Shown piece by piece: positions 1 to 11,694 of a DNA stretch of 64,000 bases. The position numbers and the translations under genes are program-made. Origin of the DNA: Ligustrum vulgare (taxonomy: Eukaryota; Streptophyta; Magnoliopsida; Lamiales; Oleaceae); assembly GCA_963555705.1 (NCBI GenBank), contig OY743171.1, positions 15,871,352 through 15,935,351 of the forward strand, given 5' to 3'. The notes under the pieces were generated by a model that had not been told where the DNA came from, did no database searches, and worked only from the letters and a program-made list of their open reading frames with translations. Every line of letters begins with the position of its first letter. Position 1 is the stretch's first letter.

Positions 1-4
1 TTGA

Positions 5-292
5 AATGAATGTGTATCGGTGTTTGATGCACATAACCAAATGAATTTCACCTTACGTGCTATGATATTTTACACCATAAATGATTTTCCTGCTTATGGT
101 AACTTGTTGGATTATACTAACAAATGAGCTAAATCATGTCCCATTTGTGAGGAAGACACGGTTGATCATTGGTCAAAAAATTGTAAGCAAAATGTGTTTA
201 TGAGTCATCGAATTTTTCTCCATGTTCACTACCCTTATCGAAAGAAGAAAAAGGCTTTCAATGGAAAAATTGAGACCCATGGAAGGAAACCC
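5..292 (+). pseudogene. CACTA (En/Spm) TNP2-type transposase fragment, split by SINE insertions
   Basis: Reading from base 5 gives a stretch with FTLRAMIFYTINDFPAYGN, then CPICEED, then FLHVHYPYRKKKKAFNGK. These are hallmark blocks of the Transposase_21 (TNP2) domain of plant CACTA transposons: the 'TINDFPAYGNLSGW' block, a CPxC block, and the 'RRFL...HPYRxxKKxFNG' block. One in-frame stop lies near base 128, and coding is lost after about 292, where a SINE cluster begins. The downstream DUF4218/DUF4216 part of the same gene resumes near 1404. TNP2 cuts and pastes the element in the nucleus; this copy is broken. Domain identity is confident; the left end lies outside the window. Confidence 0.8.
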
Positions 293-294
293 CT

Positions 295-1400
295 AAGTAA
301 AAATCTAATGGTAGTGGATTTCTAAGAATCTTTGTACTTAACCTCTAGGTACAAGACTCGAAACCCATGGAAGGAAAAAATCCACTTCCTGGAAACGAGG
401 CTGGCAGCTCTTGAGGACCAGGACGACCAGGGGGGAGTGGAAAGACCATGGAAGGCAAAAATCTAATGGTAGTGGGTTTATAAATATCTTTGTACTTAAC
501 CCCTAGGTACAAGGTTCGAAACCAATGAAAGGAAAAAATCCACTTCCTGGAAACGATGCTGGTAGCCCTTGAGGACCAGGACGACCAGGGGGGAGTGGAA
601 AGACTACGAGTACGACACGGAGAAGGCCCCCAACGAGGGAGCCAGGTAGTTACAAAAAAGGAGCCTTTTTTGTAGTGTACCTGGTCCTCAAGGGCTGCCG
701 ACCATCTACTCATGGTCTTTCCACTCCCCCCTGGTCATCCTGCTCCTTAAGGGCTGGCAGTCTCATTTCCAGGAAGTGAATTTTTGCCTCCCCAGGGATT
801 CGAACCTTGTACCTACGAGTTAAGTACAAACTTCATGGAATCCCTGGTACCATTAGACCAACGTGGTCTAATGGCAGTGGGTTTCTAAGAATCTTTGTAC
901 TTAACCCTTAGGTACAAGGTTCGAAACCTATGGAAGGCAAAAATCCACTTCCTGGAAATGAGGCGGCAGCCTTTGAGGACCAAGGCAACCAGGGGGGAGT
1001 GGAAAGACCATGAGTAAGACATGGAGAAGGCCCCAGCGAGGGAGCTAGGTCGTTACAAAAAGGCACCTTTTTTGTGACAACCCGGCTCCGTCGCTGGGGC
1101 CTTCTTCGAGTTGTACTCATGGTCTTTCCACTCCCCCCTGGTCGTCCTGGTGCTCAAGGGTTGCTAGCCTCATTTCTAGGAAGTGAATTTTTGCCTTCCG
1201 CAAGATTCGAACCAGGTAACAGGATTCTAAGAATCATTGTACTTAACCCCCAGGTACATGGTTCGAATCCTGCAGAAGGCAAAAATCCACTTCCTGGAAA
1301 CGAGGCTGGCAGTCCTTGAGGACCAGGACGATCAGGGTGAGTGGAAAGACCATGAGTACAACTCGGAGAAGGCCCCAATGAGGGAGCCGAGTCGTTACAG
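295..1400. repeat. Cluster of six tRNA-derived SINE copies in alternating orientation
   Basis: About six copies of one roughly 200-bp unit are packed together: about 303-455 (+, 3' truncated), 459-661 (+), 664-861 (-), 864-1064 (+), 1067-1217 (-) and 1218-1398 (+, 5' truncated). The unit begins near TCTAATGGTAGTGGGTTT (A-box-like). It carries the Pol III B box GGTTCGAAACC at 513-523 and 918-928, and ends near GGTCGTTACAAAAA. The CGAAACC box next to an A-box-like start makes a tRNA-derived SINE the best call. The cluster sits inside the CACTA transposase gene. Inverted neighbours would fold as long hairpins. Open frames here are short and are shadows of the repeat. Confidence 0.7.
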
Positions 1401-1403
1401 ATT

Positions 1404-2067
1404 ACCTAGATGGTGTTGAGACTATTGGTATTCCTAAAAAGAATCACAAGGGAAGATTCGAAGGTAAATGTACAATTGGATGCAAAACAATCTTGCCCAG
1501 TGTTGAATTGTCAGACAAAACACAACTCCATATCTTGCAACACCTAACTGAGTTTCATACATATTTAGACCAGTACATGTCCATTTTAAGGCAACACAAT
1601 CCTTCAAAAGGTGAAAGGTGGGTAACTAATCAACATAATTGCTCATTTACAAAATGATTCAAAGATCTAGAGATGAAAGAGTTGTCAAAAACGCCAAATA
1701 CCATTTCTGAAACGATAAAATGATTAGGGTATGGTCCTAGGGCACTTTTGAGGTCTTATGAAGCATGTGACATTAATGGGTATAAATTTTACACAAAAAG
1801 TCAAGATTGTAAGAGTACGATGCAAAATAGTAGCATGACACAAGTAGCATTATCAAGAGAATTTTTCGGAACCAAAGATACCAGACCAATAGATATTGCA
1901 ATGTCTTATTATGGTGTAATTGAAGATATTTGGGAACTTGATTATAAGGATTTCAAGTTTCTTCTCTTCCAATGTAAATGAGTTGATAACCGACGGGGTG
2001 TTCGGGTGGATGAATTAGGTTTCGCTTTGGTGGATTTTGGTCGAATGAGCTATCTTGATGAGCCATT
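1404..2067 (+). pseudogene. CACTA TNP2 C-terminal region (DUF4218/DUF4216), first part
   Basis: Reading from 1404 (Y-L-D-G-V-E) gives the tail of DUF4218 (TEFHTYLDQYMSIL at about 1548-1590). The C-terminal DUF4216 domain follows, with NGYKFYTKSQD near 1775 and MSYYGVIEDIWELDYKDFK near 1900. Together with the TNP2 fragment upstream this is the standard order of a CACTA transposase gene. A TGA stop at 1979-1981 replaces an expected tryptophan codon, and a few other stops occur (for example near 1657). The frame is cut at 2067 by the copia element D and resumes at 37573 after it. This is a pseudogene. Confidence 0.82.
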
Positions 2068-3479
2068 TGTTGGAATTATATATGCCCATAGAGTATAATT
2101 CATGACATTTAAAATAAAATATTAATTTATTGTATTAATATGAAGTTGCATTTGTCCACGGGTCGATTTGATATTACAAATTGAGTGTTTCAGTTGCTAA
2201 ACACAGAAAGATTCAATTTATGATTCGATCTAAAATTAATGTTCACGATCAGTAAATAAATATGGAATATTTATTTTGATAAGATCGTCTCGATTTTATT
2301 AAAGTCTATCTTTGACTTTGGTAATAAAACTGAGAGTACGTTTGGAACGTATTGGACGGGACCACGTGAAATTAATTTGTGACATTGACCATACAAACTT
2401 AATTTCACTTGATTATCGTACGTGGGACCTTAATCCTAATCGGATAATGGACTTCGATTACTAACTTGAAGCTCTTTGAGGTATCAATGGGTGAGATCAA
2501 ATTGCTGATCAATATCTCGGTACTTTGGGAATTAAAGTGAACTAACGAGGAACATATATTCGTATTATGGAATCCGTCACCTTTTAGGTATGATCATAAT
2601 CTCACTGGTTCTTCTAGTGGACAGTTGAATCTGAGCTCAGTAATTCGACAGTGACTGTTGAATTCTATGATGTGATGGGATCACATCGAACTGTCAGATA
2701 GAAGATGAGAGTTGAGAATTTATGAATATTCGAAGAAGGGCATTTTGGTCATTTTAACTTGCTCCGAATATACGAGTTGATCGAAGGGGGTAACATGTAA
2801 GAACGATAAGTCAGATGATATAATTATTGATTAATTTTTTCAGTAATTTCAATTTTACTAAGAGTGCAGTCTCGTTCTTTTAGTGGAATAGAACGTGATT
2901 AATAAATTAATTTTGACTGATCAAGAGTTGATCGGGTCATAATTAATTTATTGGAGCTTAGTTTAATTGGGTCCGATCAGGTTCCCTCGATGGCTTCACT
3001 ATAATGAGTTTATACAGGCTTATTACCTGTATCGGGTTGTGCAGAAATGGGCCTGGGTTATGGTACTAGGCCTGGTAGGGTTTTGGAGTGTAAAGAGGTT
3101 ACAAATAGTCTCCCAAGACTATTTTTCTTAACCTAATTGGAAAAGTGGCGAGACACACCAAAGTGTGTAGTGTGTGTTTTCTCCTTACAAAGAAACTCTA
3201 ATCCTAGTTTAACCTTGGTCTTGAGAAAGGTGGTCCACACACCTGCACAGCTGTCATTGGAGAACACCGAGGAAAGCTTGAGGGTTTGAAGCTTTGGTGA
3301 AATCAAGAAGCAGCGAAAAAAGATTATTGTAAAGTACGCTACAAGGGTAATATCTCTTTCTTTTTGTGTGCACAAAATTATTTATTCTAAGTTGAATACA
3401 TAGAACAGAAAATCCTGTAACGGGATGATCTGTTACAAGAAATCAATATTTGTGAGTAGAACAACCTGGGTTCCCAACA
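2068..3479 (+). repeat. Element D 5' LTR
   Basis: 1412 bp, starting TGTTGGAATTATATATGCCC and ending CTGGGTTCCCAACA, matching 36161-37572 along its full length with about 30 substitutions. It splits the CACTA transposase reading frame after base 2067. Confidence 0.93.
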
Positions 3480-3481
3480 AT

Positions 3482-3493
3482 TGGTATCAGAGC
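3482..3493 (+). other. Element D primer binding site (tRNA-iMet)
   Basis: TGGTATCAGAGC lies two bases after the 5' LTR end. It is complementary to the 3' end of plant initiator methionine tRNA, the usual primer for minus-strand synthesis in plant copia and gypsy elements. Confidence 0.9.
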
Positions 3494-5174
3494 ATCAGGT
3501 TTTTGATACTGTTTCATGTATTTAGGGTTAAATAATTTTGTTATGCATGTGTTAGTTGAGCGGTGTTAGGATTATGTGATTTATTTGTTATTGGATGAAT
3601 GATATTCCTGTTTGAATAAATTTATGGCCATAGAATTTTTGTTTTAAATTCTTGTATTTGTATTATCAAGTCTTGTAACAAAAGGGGTGGATTACGATTC
3701 CATGTTTTCCCTTTTGATTTTTTATTTTTGCAATAGAATTAGGGTTTGTATTATTTCTATTGTAATTGTAAAATCAGAGGATCAGATCTGTAGTTTTAAA
3801 ATTGAAGGACTTTATGTTGCAAAATGCAAAGGACCTGATCCGCGATTTTTAAAGAAAGGACTAGTGATGCAATTTTAGTTAAGGGGCTTAACTTCACCAT
3901 CTTCAACAAACAGAGGACCTTGCTTGCAATTTCTGGAAAGTAAACGATTTTGACATGCAGATCGGTGGATGGAAGCCGCAGCACGCGTGGTTGCTGCTGT
4001 TGTGATTGGCGACTGAAGGCTGCACCTTTCGGTGCCGCCATCTCGCCCCGATCGTAGCGGAAGCAGCACCACAACTTCCTGCTGCGCGCGGACGGTAGCA
4101 CCTGTGGGTGCCGCCGCTGTGATTGGTGATTGATGGCGACGCCTATGGTGTTACGATTTTGCTTAGATTGCAACGGCAACGGAGGTGCTGTGTCTAGCAG
4201 AAAAATGGTGACACATTGGTGTTGCCGCCTTCGTTCAACGCAATGTGGTGGCATTTTGTACACCATTGTTGCGTCGTGATGATGGTGGGGATGGTACCCG
4301 ATCGTTTCCTGCCTAGTTCATTGCGCGAGTGGTTGTGGCAGTTCCATCTTAGGCGATAGCAACGGAGGTGGTTAGCGGCTTGTTGCTGTCACGCTGTGTA
4401 TATCTTCATACAAAGAGAAAGAAGATGGGTTATTCACTTTGGGTTGGATCCATGAAGTTATCAGTTGGGCCATATATCAAATGATTTGCTGATTGGGTCA
4501 TTTGAATTAAATTGAAGTTGGGCAAGATATATGTGAAATTAAATATTGTCCTGAAATTGTAAAATTGGTCTATTTTAATTAATTGCAATGTGGGCTAAAT
4601 CGTTTAGCTGGGCCAACGTAATGTTGACTAGATTTTACAATGGGCTGGAATAATTAATTGGATCACTGCATTTGGAATTTGGCATTTGGGCTGAAGATTG
4701 TAGCTTTGCAGATTGGACCAGTTTGGTAATGGACTGAGAAATATTATTTGAAGAGTTCAAGTAATGGGCTGGACACTTGCAAATAGAAATTGAAGAATTG
4801 AGCCAGCTTGTGGCTCAATAGACTCTTTATTAATTTGTAATTGTGTGTCTAGGTTTGGGCCATAAATTATGTTCTTATATATTTTATTATCGCATTTATT
4901 TATTGCTTTAATTAAATTGTGAATGAATGTCATTAAATAACATGTCATGTAGATCGCATATACACCGCTCTAGGTACTATACTGTCATGCATTGTTTTAT
5001 ATTTTATTTTATTTTCTAAATGTTAGATTAGAAAATAAATATATTTATTAATAATTAAATTGATTTTAAGAGTTAAAATTGATTGGGTAATTATTAATTA
5101 AAATCCAAGAGTTCAAAATATTAAGTGAGCGATGGTGCAATTTTTTAACCCACGACCTCCCCTATTAGCCCATT

Positions 5175-5213
<39 letters not shown>

Positions 5214-6869
5214 TGTATGCTTCGTACTAATCTAATTAGTCTTCCTATAGGAGGGCTGCACTGTTTTTGGTTACTGGATTGGGCCCAATTAGGTGATAAT
5301 CTTTTTAAGTTTGAATTAATCATGATTACCCTATAGGTGACATAATTAATTTGGTACTTGAAATATTATCAATATAGGGGCTAGACACTTAAATCAATGA
5401 CATCGTGGGGACTTCCTATAGAATATCCAAACGATGTCAATGATGGCCAAATTTTAACGACTATAAATTAAATATTGCATGAGATGCTAGATATATTTAT
5501 TTAGTGGGAGGGTCCTAGCCTAGCCATAAATCACATTTATTTCTCCTATAGAGAAATGTGTTTAAGATTTTGGGGTTTTAGGTTGTCGTCATATTATAGT
5601 AGTTTTGGATCTACTTATGGATAATTTTTCTTCATGCATCATATATGAAAGTATTCATCATTTATGCAACTCGTGTTTAATACATTTATTTTATTTGAAT
5701 GTCGTATTTCCACAACTAGTTACATGTTTAGACATCACCAACTAATTTGTGAAAACTGTAACATGTCTCGTTATAATTCTTTTCACTTATGACATTTGTT
5801 CGCGCTAGAAAATCCTTATTCAAAAATAATTATAAATCTTCCAATGAAAATGGTTTTATTTTGATGAGATGGTTTATTGCATAGTTTTGATTCTCACGTC
5901 AAGTACTTCGCAATAAAGACATCAAAATAGGATACCATATTTATTTTCTCGATGGAAGGGTATTTATGATAATTTGAACATTTTAATTATGAAGTTATAC
6001 AAAATATGCTATCAAGCTATAATATATCTCTACTTATGAACTGATCACGATTTTACAAGAGACCATTTGGTAAAACATGATTGGTCACTTTAACGTGGTG
6101 GAGGTTCCACTTGCAAACATTGATTCATGTGACATAATGCTTGAGAAATCTTTTAAAATAATCTCTTGCGGTTCAGTGTGGACTATATTCACCAGGATGA
6201 ACGTGTCCCTGAAAGGTTCAATGTAAGCTATTCATAGAGAAGAGATTATTTTAAAGCAACGGATGGTATGGTAGGCCTCTAACCTTTTTGCTTTTGAGCA
6301 AAGATAGGATTAATGGGGAGGTAGCCTTCCCTAGAAACTCTATAATGGAGTAAGACTCTATTCATTGTGTTATGGTTAGTAATTGAGTCTATCTTGATTA
6401 TAGATTCTAGAATAACTAATCACTATTGCAAGTTGTTGCAATATGGTCCTAGGTAACCAAATGACACAATGAGATAGAGTATACTATAAGGATAAGCACA
6501 GGTACGATAATATGGAAAGAGCGTTGGACTTTTATGTTTACGAAACAATTTGATTGTTATTTTGTCTCTTTATTATTTGAGCGGAATTATTTAGCACTTA
6601 ATCTCCAGTTATTAGTTGGAATTAAGTTAAATAATGCTCTTATTATTGCGAGACAAATGATTAGCAATATCAAGGCCTTGTAAATGGTTCTAAGTGTAAT
6701 ATTACTACAAATGATAAGGGATAGATGATTCCTTGTATTAATGAACTCTTTGATAAGATCTTAAGATAATCATATTTATCTAAATAAGATTGAAAGACTA
6801 GTAAAGATAGCCTCTAAGTATTTTGGAGGTGGAATCTATGTGGGCTTTTGAATTGTATTTAGAGGGTAA
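3494..6869 (+). other. Element D leader and decayed gag region, no readable gene
   Basis: This follows the primer binding site of D. About 3950-4400 is GC-rich. About 4430-4960 is rich in repeated TTGGGC/TGGGCT words typical of long copia leaders. An uninterrupted run of 33 A residues occupies 5178-5210. Beyond that the sequence is A/T-rich with many stops in all frames. By position it should hold gag and protease, but I cannot recognise a zinc knuckle or a protease motif. Confidence 0.5.
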
Positions 6870-7455
6870 AATGATTAAGATCTTAGGCTTGGTTACACTT
6901 ATCCAAAACTCGATTCTAATACTAGTAAGGGATGGACCTCAAAAGGATCTGAGGTGGAATCCATACTTTTTTTCTTCTGAATCTTGTTTAGAGGATTAGA
7001 TAACCAAGAGTCCTTATACATTAAATGGACTTAAGAGTTTGGGGATTAATACACTTCGATATGTATGGATTCTTTTGTGATCAAGATACGAGAGAGTACG
7101 AGTAATTCATCACTTTTATTGATGATCACTCCAGATCTTGATTATATACTTAATATCTCATTAATTCGAAATGTTGAAGAAATTCTAGAATTTTGGATAG
7201 AAGTTGAGAAGTAATTAAGATAATCGAAATACTTCGATTTGATCGAGATTTGTGTATCTATCATATGAGTTTAGGAACCATTTATCGGAAAAGGAGAACA
7301 AGATAATACCAAATCAATGAAGAGTTATCCTCATTACTAGTTTCATTTGGGAATGTACACTGGAGATAGTCAGGTTCCTTCATAGCCTAGTACCATTAAT
7401 TCATTTCCTGAAATACCCCTAGAGTTGTGGCATGGGTGCAAGCATAGTCTATACC
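6870..7455 (+). pseudogene. Ty1/copia integrase N-terminal relic of element D (part 1)
   Basis: Broken frames read LRLGYTYPKLDSNTSKGW near 6882, resembling the copia GAG-pre-integrase block 'LRLGHxNxxRIxRLVKDG'. They are followed by an ESCLE...-like block (the 'CxxCLxGKMTKxPF' site) near 6985, an 'ITFxDDHS'-like block near 7110, and PLELWHG near 7420 (the 'PxExWxGRKP' site). There are many stops and frameshifts. The frame is interrupted at 7455 by element E and continues at 10655. Confidence 0.6.
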
Positions 7456-10400
7456 TGTAACGCCCCGAATTCCGAGGAGCGCGGGAACGTCACTTTTCTA
7501 AATTCTTGAATAAACTTTGTCGCGGAAAATGACTAAATATTAATTATCGCATTTATTGAATAAAAGTTTAGCGATAATTCAATAATTCAGATGGAATAAG
7601 TAAATTCGTACAAATTTATAAGAATTGAAAATTCTTGATAAAATGAAATAATTATTTCAAAGTTCACGACTTTTAAAAAAATATCCATTTGTAATTTGCC
7701 GTCATTGCCCATCACTCGCCACCGTCTCCAAAATCTGCAAAATTGTTTAAAATAACGAGTTGAGCATTTCAAAATGAAATACTCAGTAGACTCATCGCCA
7801 ATAATTAATCTACAAGATAATTGGACAAGAAATTATGCAAATAATGTAGTGACATTCTTTTCTTATTCATAGGCATCACATAGTGAACGCAAATGAACAC
7901 ATTCTTTTCTTTTCTTGGCTAGCAGATACGTTATGCCCAGCATAACATAAATTCTTTATCTCAAAAGAGATATTCTTTTCTCATGCAATTAAGCATAAAA
8001 TCACACAAATCCACATAACACATGCAATTATAATATAAATCAATTAGTGGGGGTGAGTCTACCTTAACGAGTGTGGTTGAGCGGGAATGACTTCAATCTT
8101 TCAAATCTCCGTACGCTTCGTCTAGCCAATTATAATAATAAGTTAAATTAATCTTATTGAAATTTAGAGTTTAAAAATGATAATTTACACTTTGGGGACT
8201 GAAATTGATGATTTAAAAGTTGAGGGACTAAAATGAATACTTTTCAAACTTGAGGGACAAAAATGTAAATTTTCGAAAGTCGAGTTGAAACTCAAAACGA
8301 ATATTAAACTGTAGGGCTAAAAAAATATATTTTAAAAATGAAGGGCTGATTAAAATCATTTAAAAACTTAAGGGACTGAATTAATTATTTTAAAACTAAC
8401 AGGACTGATTTGAAACATTTTAAAACTTGGGGACTAAGGTACAAATTTTACAAAATAAATTTTAAAAACCAACTCTCTCTCTCTTCCACATTCGGTCCAA
8501 CAGAGAAACGAGGAGAGAGATAAAGAGGTGGTTACGAGGAGATGGGAGAGCGACGGTTTAAGGCTTCGCGCAAGGTGGTGTCCAGCCGGCGGTATTTCCG
8601 GCGAAATCGCCGGCGCAGGGTGCGGCGAGTGGCGGGCAAAGGATGGGAGTTCTGATTTGGGGTTCATATACGAGGCTGGGTGCAAAAACTGAGGTAAAAT
8701 CGCGGCTTAAGGTGGGGCGATAGCTCCGGCGAAGTGGTGGTCGAAGTAAGAAATAAACTTATGGATTCATGGGTTTTTCTTTGGGTTTGATTTGAGTTTT
8801 GTTTTTGAATTTGGGGTTCGTTTGGATATTAAACGAAAATGGGCAGTGTGCGGGTGCGAGGTTCGTTTGTGGTGATTGCGAAGGTGGCGCTGTGGTAGTT
8901 CTAACTGTGGTTGCATCTGGTTGGTGAGGATGATGCAGGGGTCGTGGCATAGCTGATGATTGGCTAACTGGTGGTATTGTGGTTTAGCTGTTGGAATTTG
9001 TAGGTGGCTCGGTGGTGGTTGATGATGGTGTTTATGGTGGAATGCAGTGGTGAGGTTGGCCGGCTTGGCAGTAAACTGGTGGTATTGACATTGATGATAA
9101 TGGTTTGATTTGTCCTTGGTTGCAGATTGATTTGTTGGAACTTTGTTTGGTGATGGTGGTTGCAGGATATCAGAATTTGTCGTTTTGGTGATGAATATAT
9201 ACTTGGTGAATTGGTAGCTGTTGGTGGACTGAAAGCAGTGTTTTCATGGATTCAAAATTTGGTTCTTGGGTCAGCTTTGACAGTGTTGATGGTGGTTGGC
9301 CGTATTGTGGTGGATTAGGAAGGAGGCAGTGAAGTTGGATGTTACCAATGGGGTAGTTGTTGGTTTATGAATGAAGTTCAAGCAGAGGATGTGTGGGGAT
9401 GGTGATGTTCTTGGTCAGGCTGATTGGGTGAAAATGATATAGTGGAGGCTATGGCTTTCGGCGATAAAGGTGCAGGTGCTGAGGATGATGAAATGATGGA
9501 GTGGTGAAATGGTGGATTGAATTGGATTGATGGAGATGGTGTAGGTTGGTTGTAGTCTCGGTTGGGTGATGTTGATGATATAGGTGATGGGAATTTGGTG
9601 AGATTGTGTTAGGTGGAAGTGTGAGGATGAAAGTGATGGAGTATGGGTTGGAAATGAGGTGGAGTTGATGATGATAATGATGGTGTTTCTATGTTAAAGA
9701 TGTTTTGGTGATGGTATAGTGAGGTGGAAAAAGTAATAAAGAAGGAAATGAGCAAATGTGGGGGACGTTAGTTGTGATGGGGAAGAAGAGAAATATATGT
9801 ATTGATTAGGTATAATAGAATAGGATAGTGGACAATTAGGTGGAAATATGAAATGGAAACTGGTGTAAAATTCTTTTAAGATGGAAAAGTCTGATTGGGA
9901 TGATTGCAGGCATTAGTCATTGTTATTAGGGAAAAAGAGGGAGAGAAATCACGAGCGTGAAAATGGAATGGGAGGTGAAATTATTGGAAATGTGGGGGAA
10001 ATGGATCCTTACCAATTGGGATTGTGCTAAAAACTATATTTGGGAATTAAAGGAATTTAAATTGGACAAAGATCAAAATATCGGAATAAATTAATTTGGA
10101 CTTTAAAATCGTTAAAATTTGAATTGAGATTTAAAAATCGTGACATTGGAATATTTTAAAATAAAATTCGGAAATTTAATTACGATGGAAATTAATTTAA
10201 TTTCATTTATAATTTGGCTAGATGACAACTCTTTTAAATTAAATTGGAAAAGTCGTAACGACGCGCATTTAAAGTTTTAAAACATTTTATTTAAAAAGAA
10301 ATGAAAATTCCCGGTCTCTACAACCCTACCACCTTAAAATAATTTCGTCCTCGAAATTGAAGACTTTCTTGATTCAAAATATTTGGATTCTTTTTCTCAG

Positions 10401-10649
10401 GTAGTTTCATCAGTACCATGTCTACCCCATTGAACTTTAAAATAAAGAATGAAACTGGGACAAGTTTAAAGTCGAAATTTGGACTTAAAGATTTAAACGA
10501 ATTTAAATTTCTTTTCTTAGAACCTTAAAATAATTAATATGACTAGACGAGAGCGCTGGTTTTGAATTATAATCGTTGAGGTTGGAGAATCGTAGCGACA
10601 AGTTTGGTAAAACAAGTCTTTTAAGTTTGAAAATTTCTCGGTCGCTACA
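7456..10649 (-). mobile_element. Element E: internally deleted gypsy-type LTR element (LTR, short internal remnant, LTR end)
   Basis: The insertion begins TGTAACGCCCCGAATTCC and ends GGTCGCTACA, with TSD ATACC at 7451-7455 and 10650-10654. Bases 7456-10322 look like one full LTR (2867 bp) read on the minus strand (TGTAGAGACC...GGCGTTACA). Next to it at 10323-10365 is the reverse complement of TTTCGAGGACGAAATTATTTTAAGG, the polypurine-tract region seen in C, A and B. About 200 bp then follow that look like a diverged start of the second LTR. Most of the internal region and second LTR are therefore lost. The LTR carries the 'gggactaaaatgaatac' short repeats (8200-8450) and a long G-rich, C-poor stretch (about 8680-9760). 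No coding capacity. Confidence 0.72.
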
Positions 10650-10654
10650 ATACC

Positions 10655-11111
10655 ACATTCAGATTTGGGGACTTTTGGCACACAAGCCGAAAGGAAGGAT
10701 TGTCAAGATGGAGGGAACAATGAAGATTTGATTATAAGGTATGCAACGAAACTAGAAATTATTTCTTCTATAGTCCTCTGGTCAAGAAAGTATTTGTTCA
10801 GTACAAATGTAAATTTCTTAGAGGATAAGGCATATAGAAGAATACAAATCCACAAGTAAAATTCTATTGGATAAGATGTTAGAACGTGGTTCAAACAACT
10901 TGATTCCAGGTTTTCGCATAGAATTAATCTTGATGATTTGGGACTTCCTACGAAACCGATGGTTGCTGATCCTAGTGGGAGAAATAGGCAAGTGGTTCAA
11001 CCACTATTTTTTCCTGGTGAACCCAATGGATAGGGAAAAACCAAAGGTTGTAGTCGAAGTTGTTCTCACTGTTCTGCCTCTTCTTTATATTCATAAAGAG
11101 GTAGTGGAGAG
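10655..11111 (+). pseudogene. Ty1/copia integrase relic of element D (part 2)
   Basis: This continues the D polyprotein after E. Broken frames read YHIQIWGLLAHKPKGR (the 'HLRIWGCPAHV' block after the integrase core) and then a KYLFSTNVNFLEDKAYR stretch near 10790, resembling 'KVFVSTNAxFLED' of copia polyproteins. The longest open frames here (64 and 120 codons) are accidental or partial. Element A interrupts at 11111; the RT part resumes at 35009. Confidence 0.6.
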
Positions 11112-11694
11112 TGTAGCGACCAAGAATTTTTACGCGATTAATAATTATTTTAAAATCGTGTCGCTACTATTTCACCCATTTTTATTAAGTAACGCCGTGA
11201 CGTATTCGTATAGCCAAGTCAAGAAATAATCGAGATCGTTCGATTTTAAATTAAAATCCGAATTTCTAAAAATATCTCCATTCTCTTGATTTAAAGTATA
11301 TTAAGTCCAAGTACTTAATTCAATGTTATCCCAACATTTATTTATACAAAAATTATTTTTATTATTGAAATTAAGAAAATATATGCAAGCATGAGAGGTT
11401 CCATTATATATAATAATTATGAGAATCTTAATTTAATAATATGGAAAAGTATATGAATGAATTATATACTCCATTATATATAATCATGAAGAGCATAATA
11501 TTTGTATAAATATGGAAAAGTATATGAATGATTGATAAGACTCCATTATATGTAATCATGAAGAGCATAATATTTGTATAAATATGGAAAAGTATATGAA
11601 TGATTTATATACTCCATTATATATAATCATGAAGAGCATAATAATTGTATAAATATGGAAAAGTATATGAATGATTTATAGACTCCATTATATA
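11112..11694 (+). repeat. Element A 5' LTR, left part
   Basis: Begins TGTAGCGACCAAGAATTTTTACGCG, matching 33150 onwards. From about 11420 it carries 71-72-bp tandem repeats containing TATGGAAAAGTATATGAATGA and CTCCATTATATATAATCATG. Element C inserted in one of these repeats at 11694/11695, duplicating ATATA (11690-11694). Confidence 0.9.

Noticed and set aside
513..523. Possible tRNA gene (B box GGTTCGAAACC)
   Set aside because: No cloverleaf or anticodon arm; it belongs to a multi-copy SINE unit.
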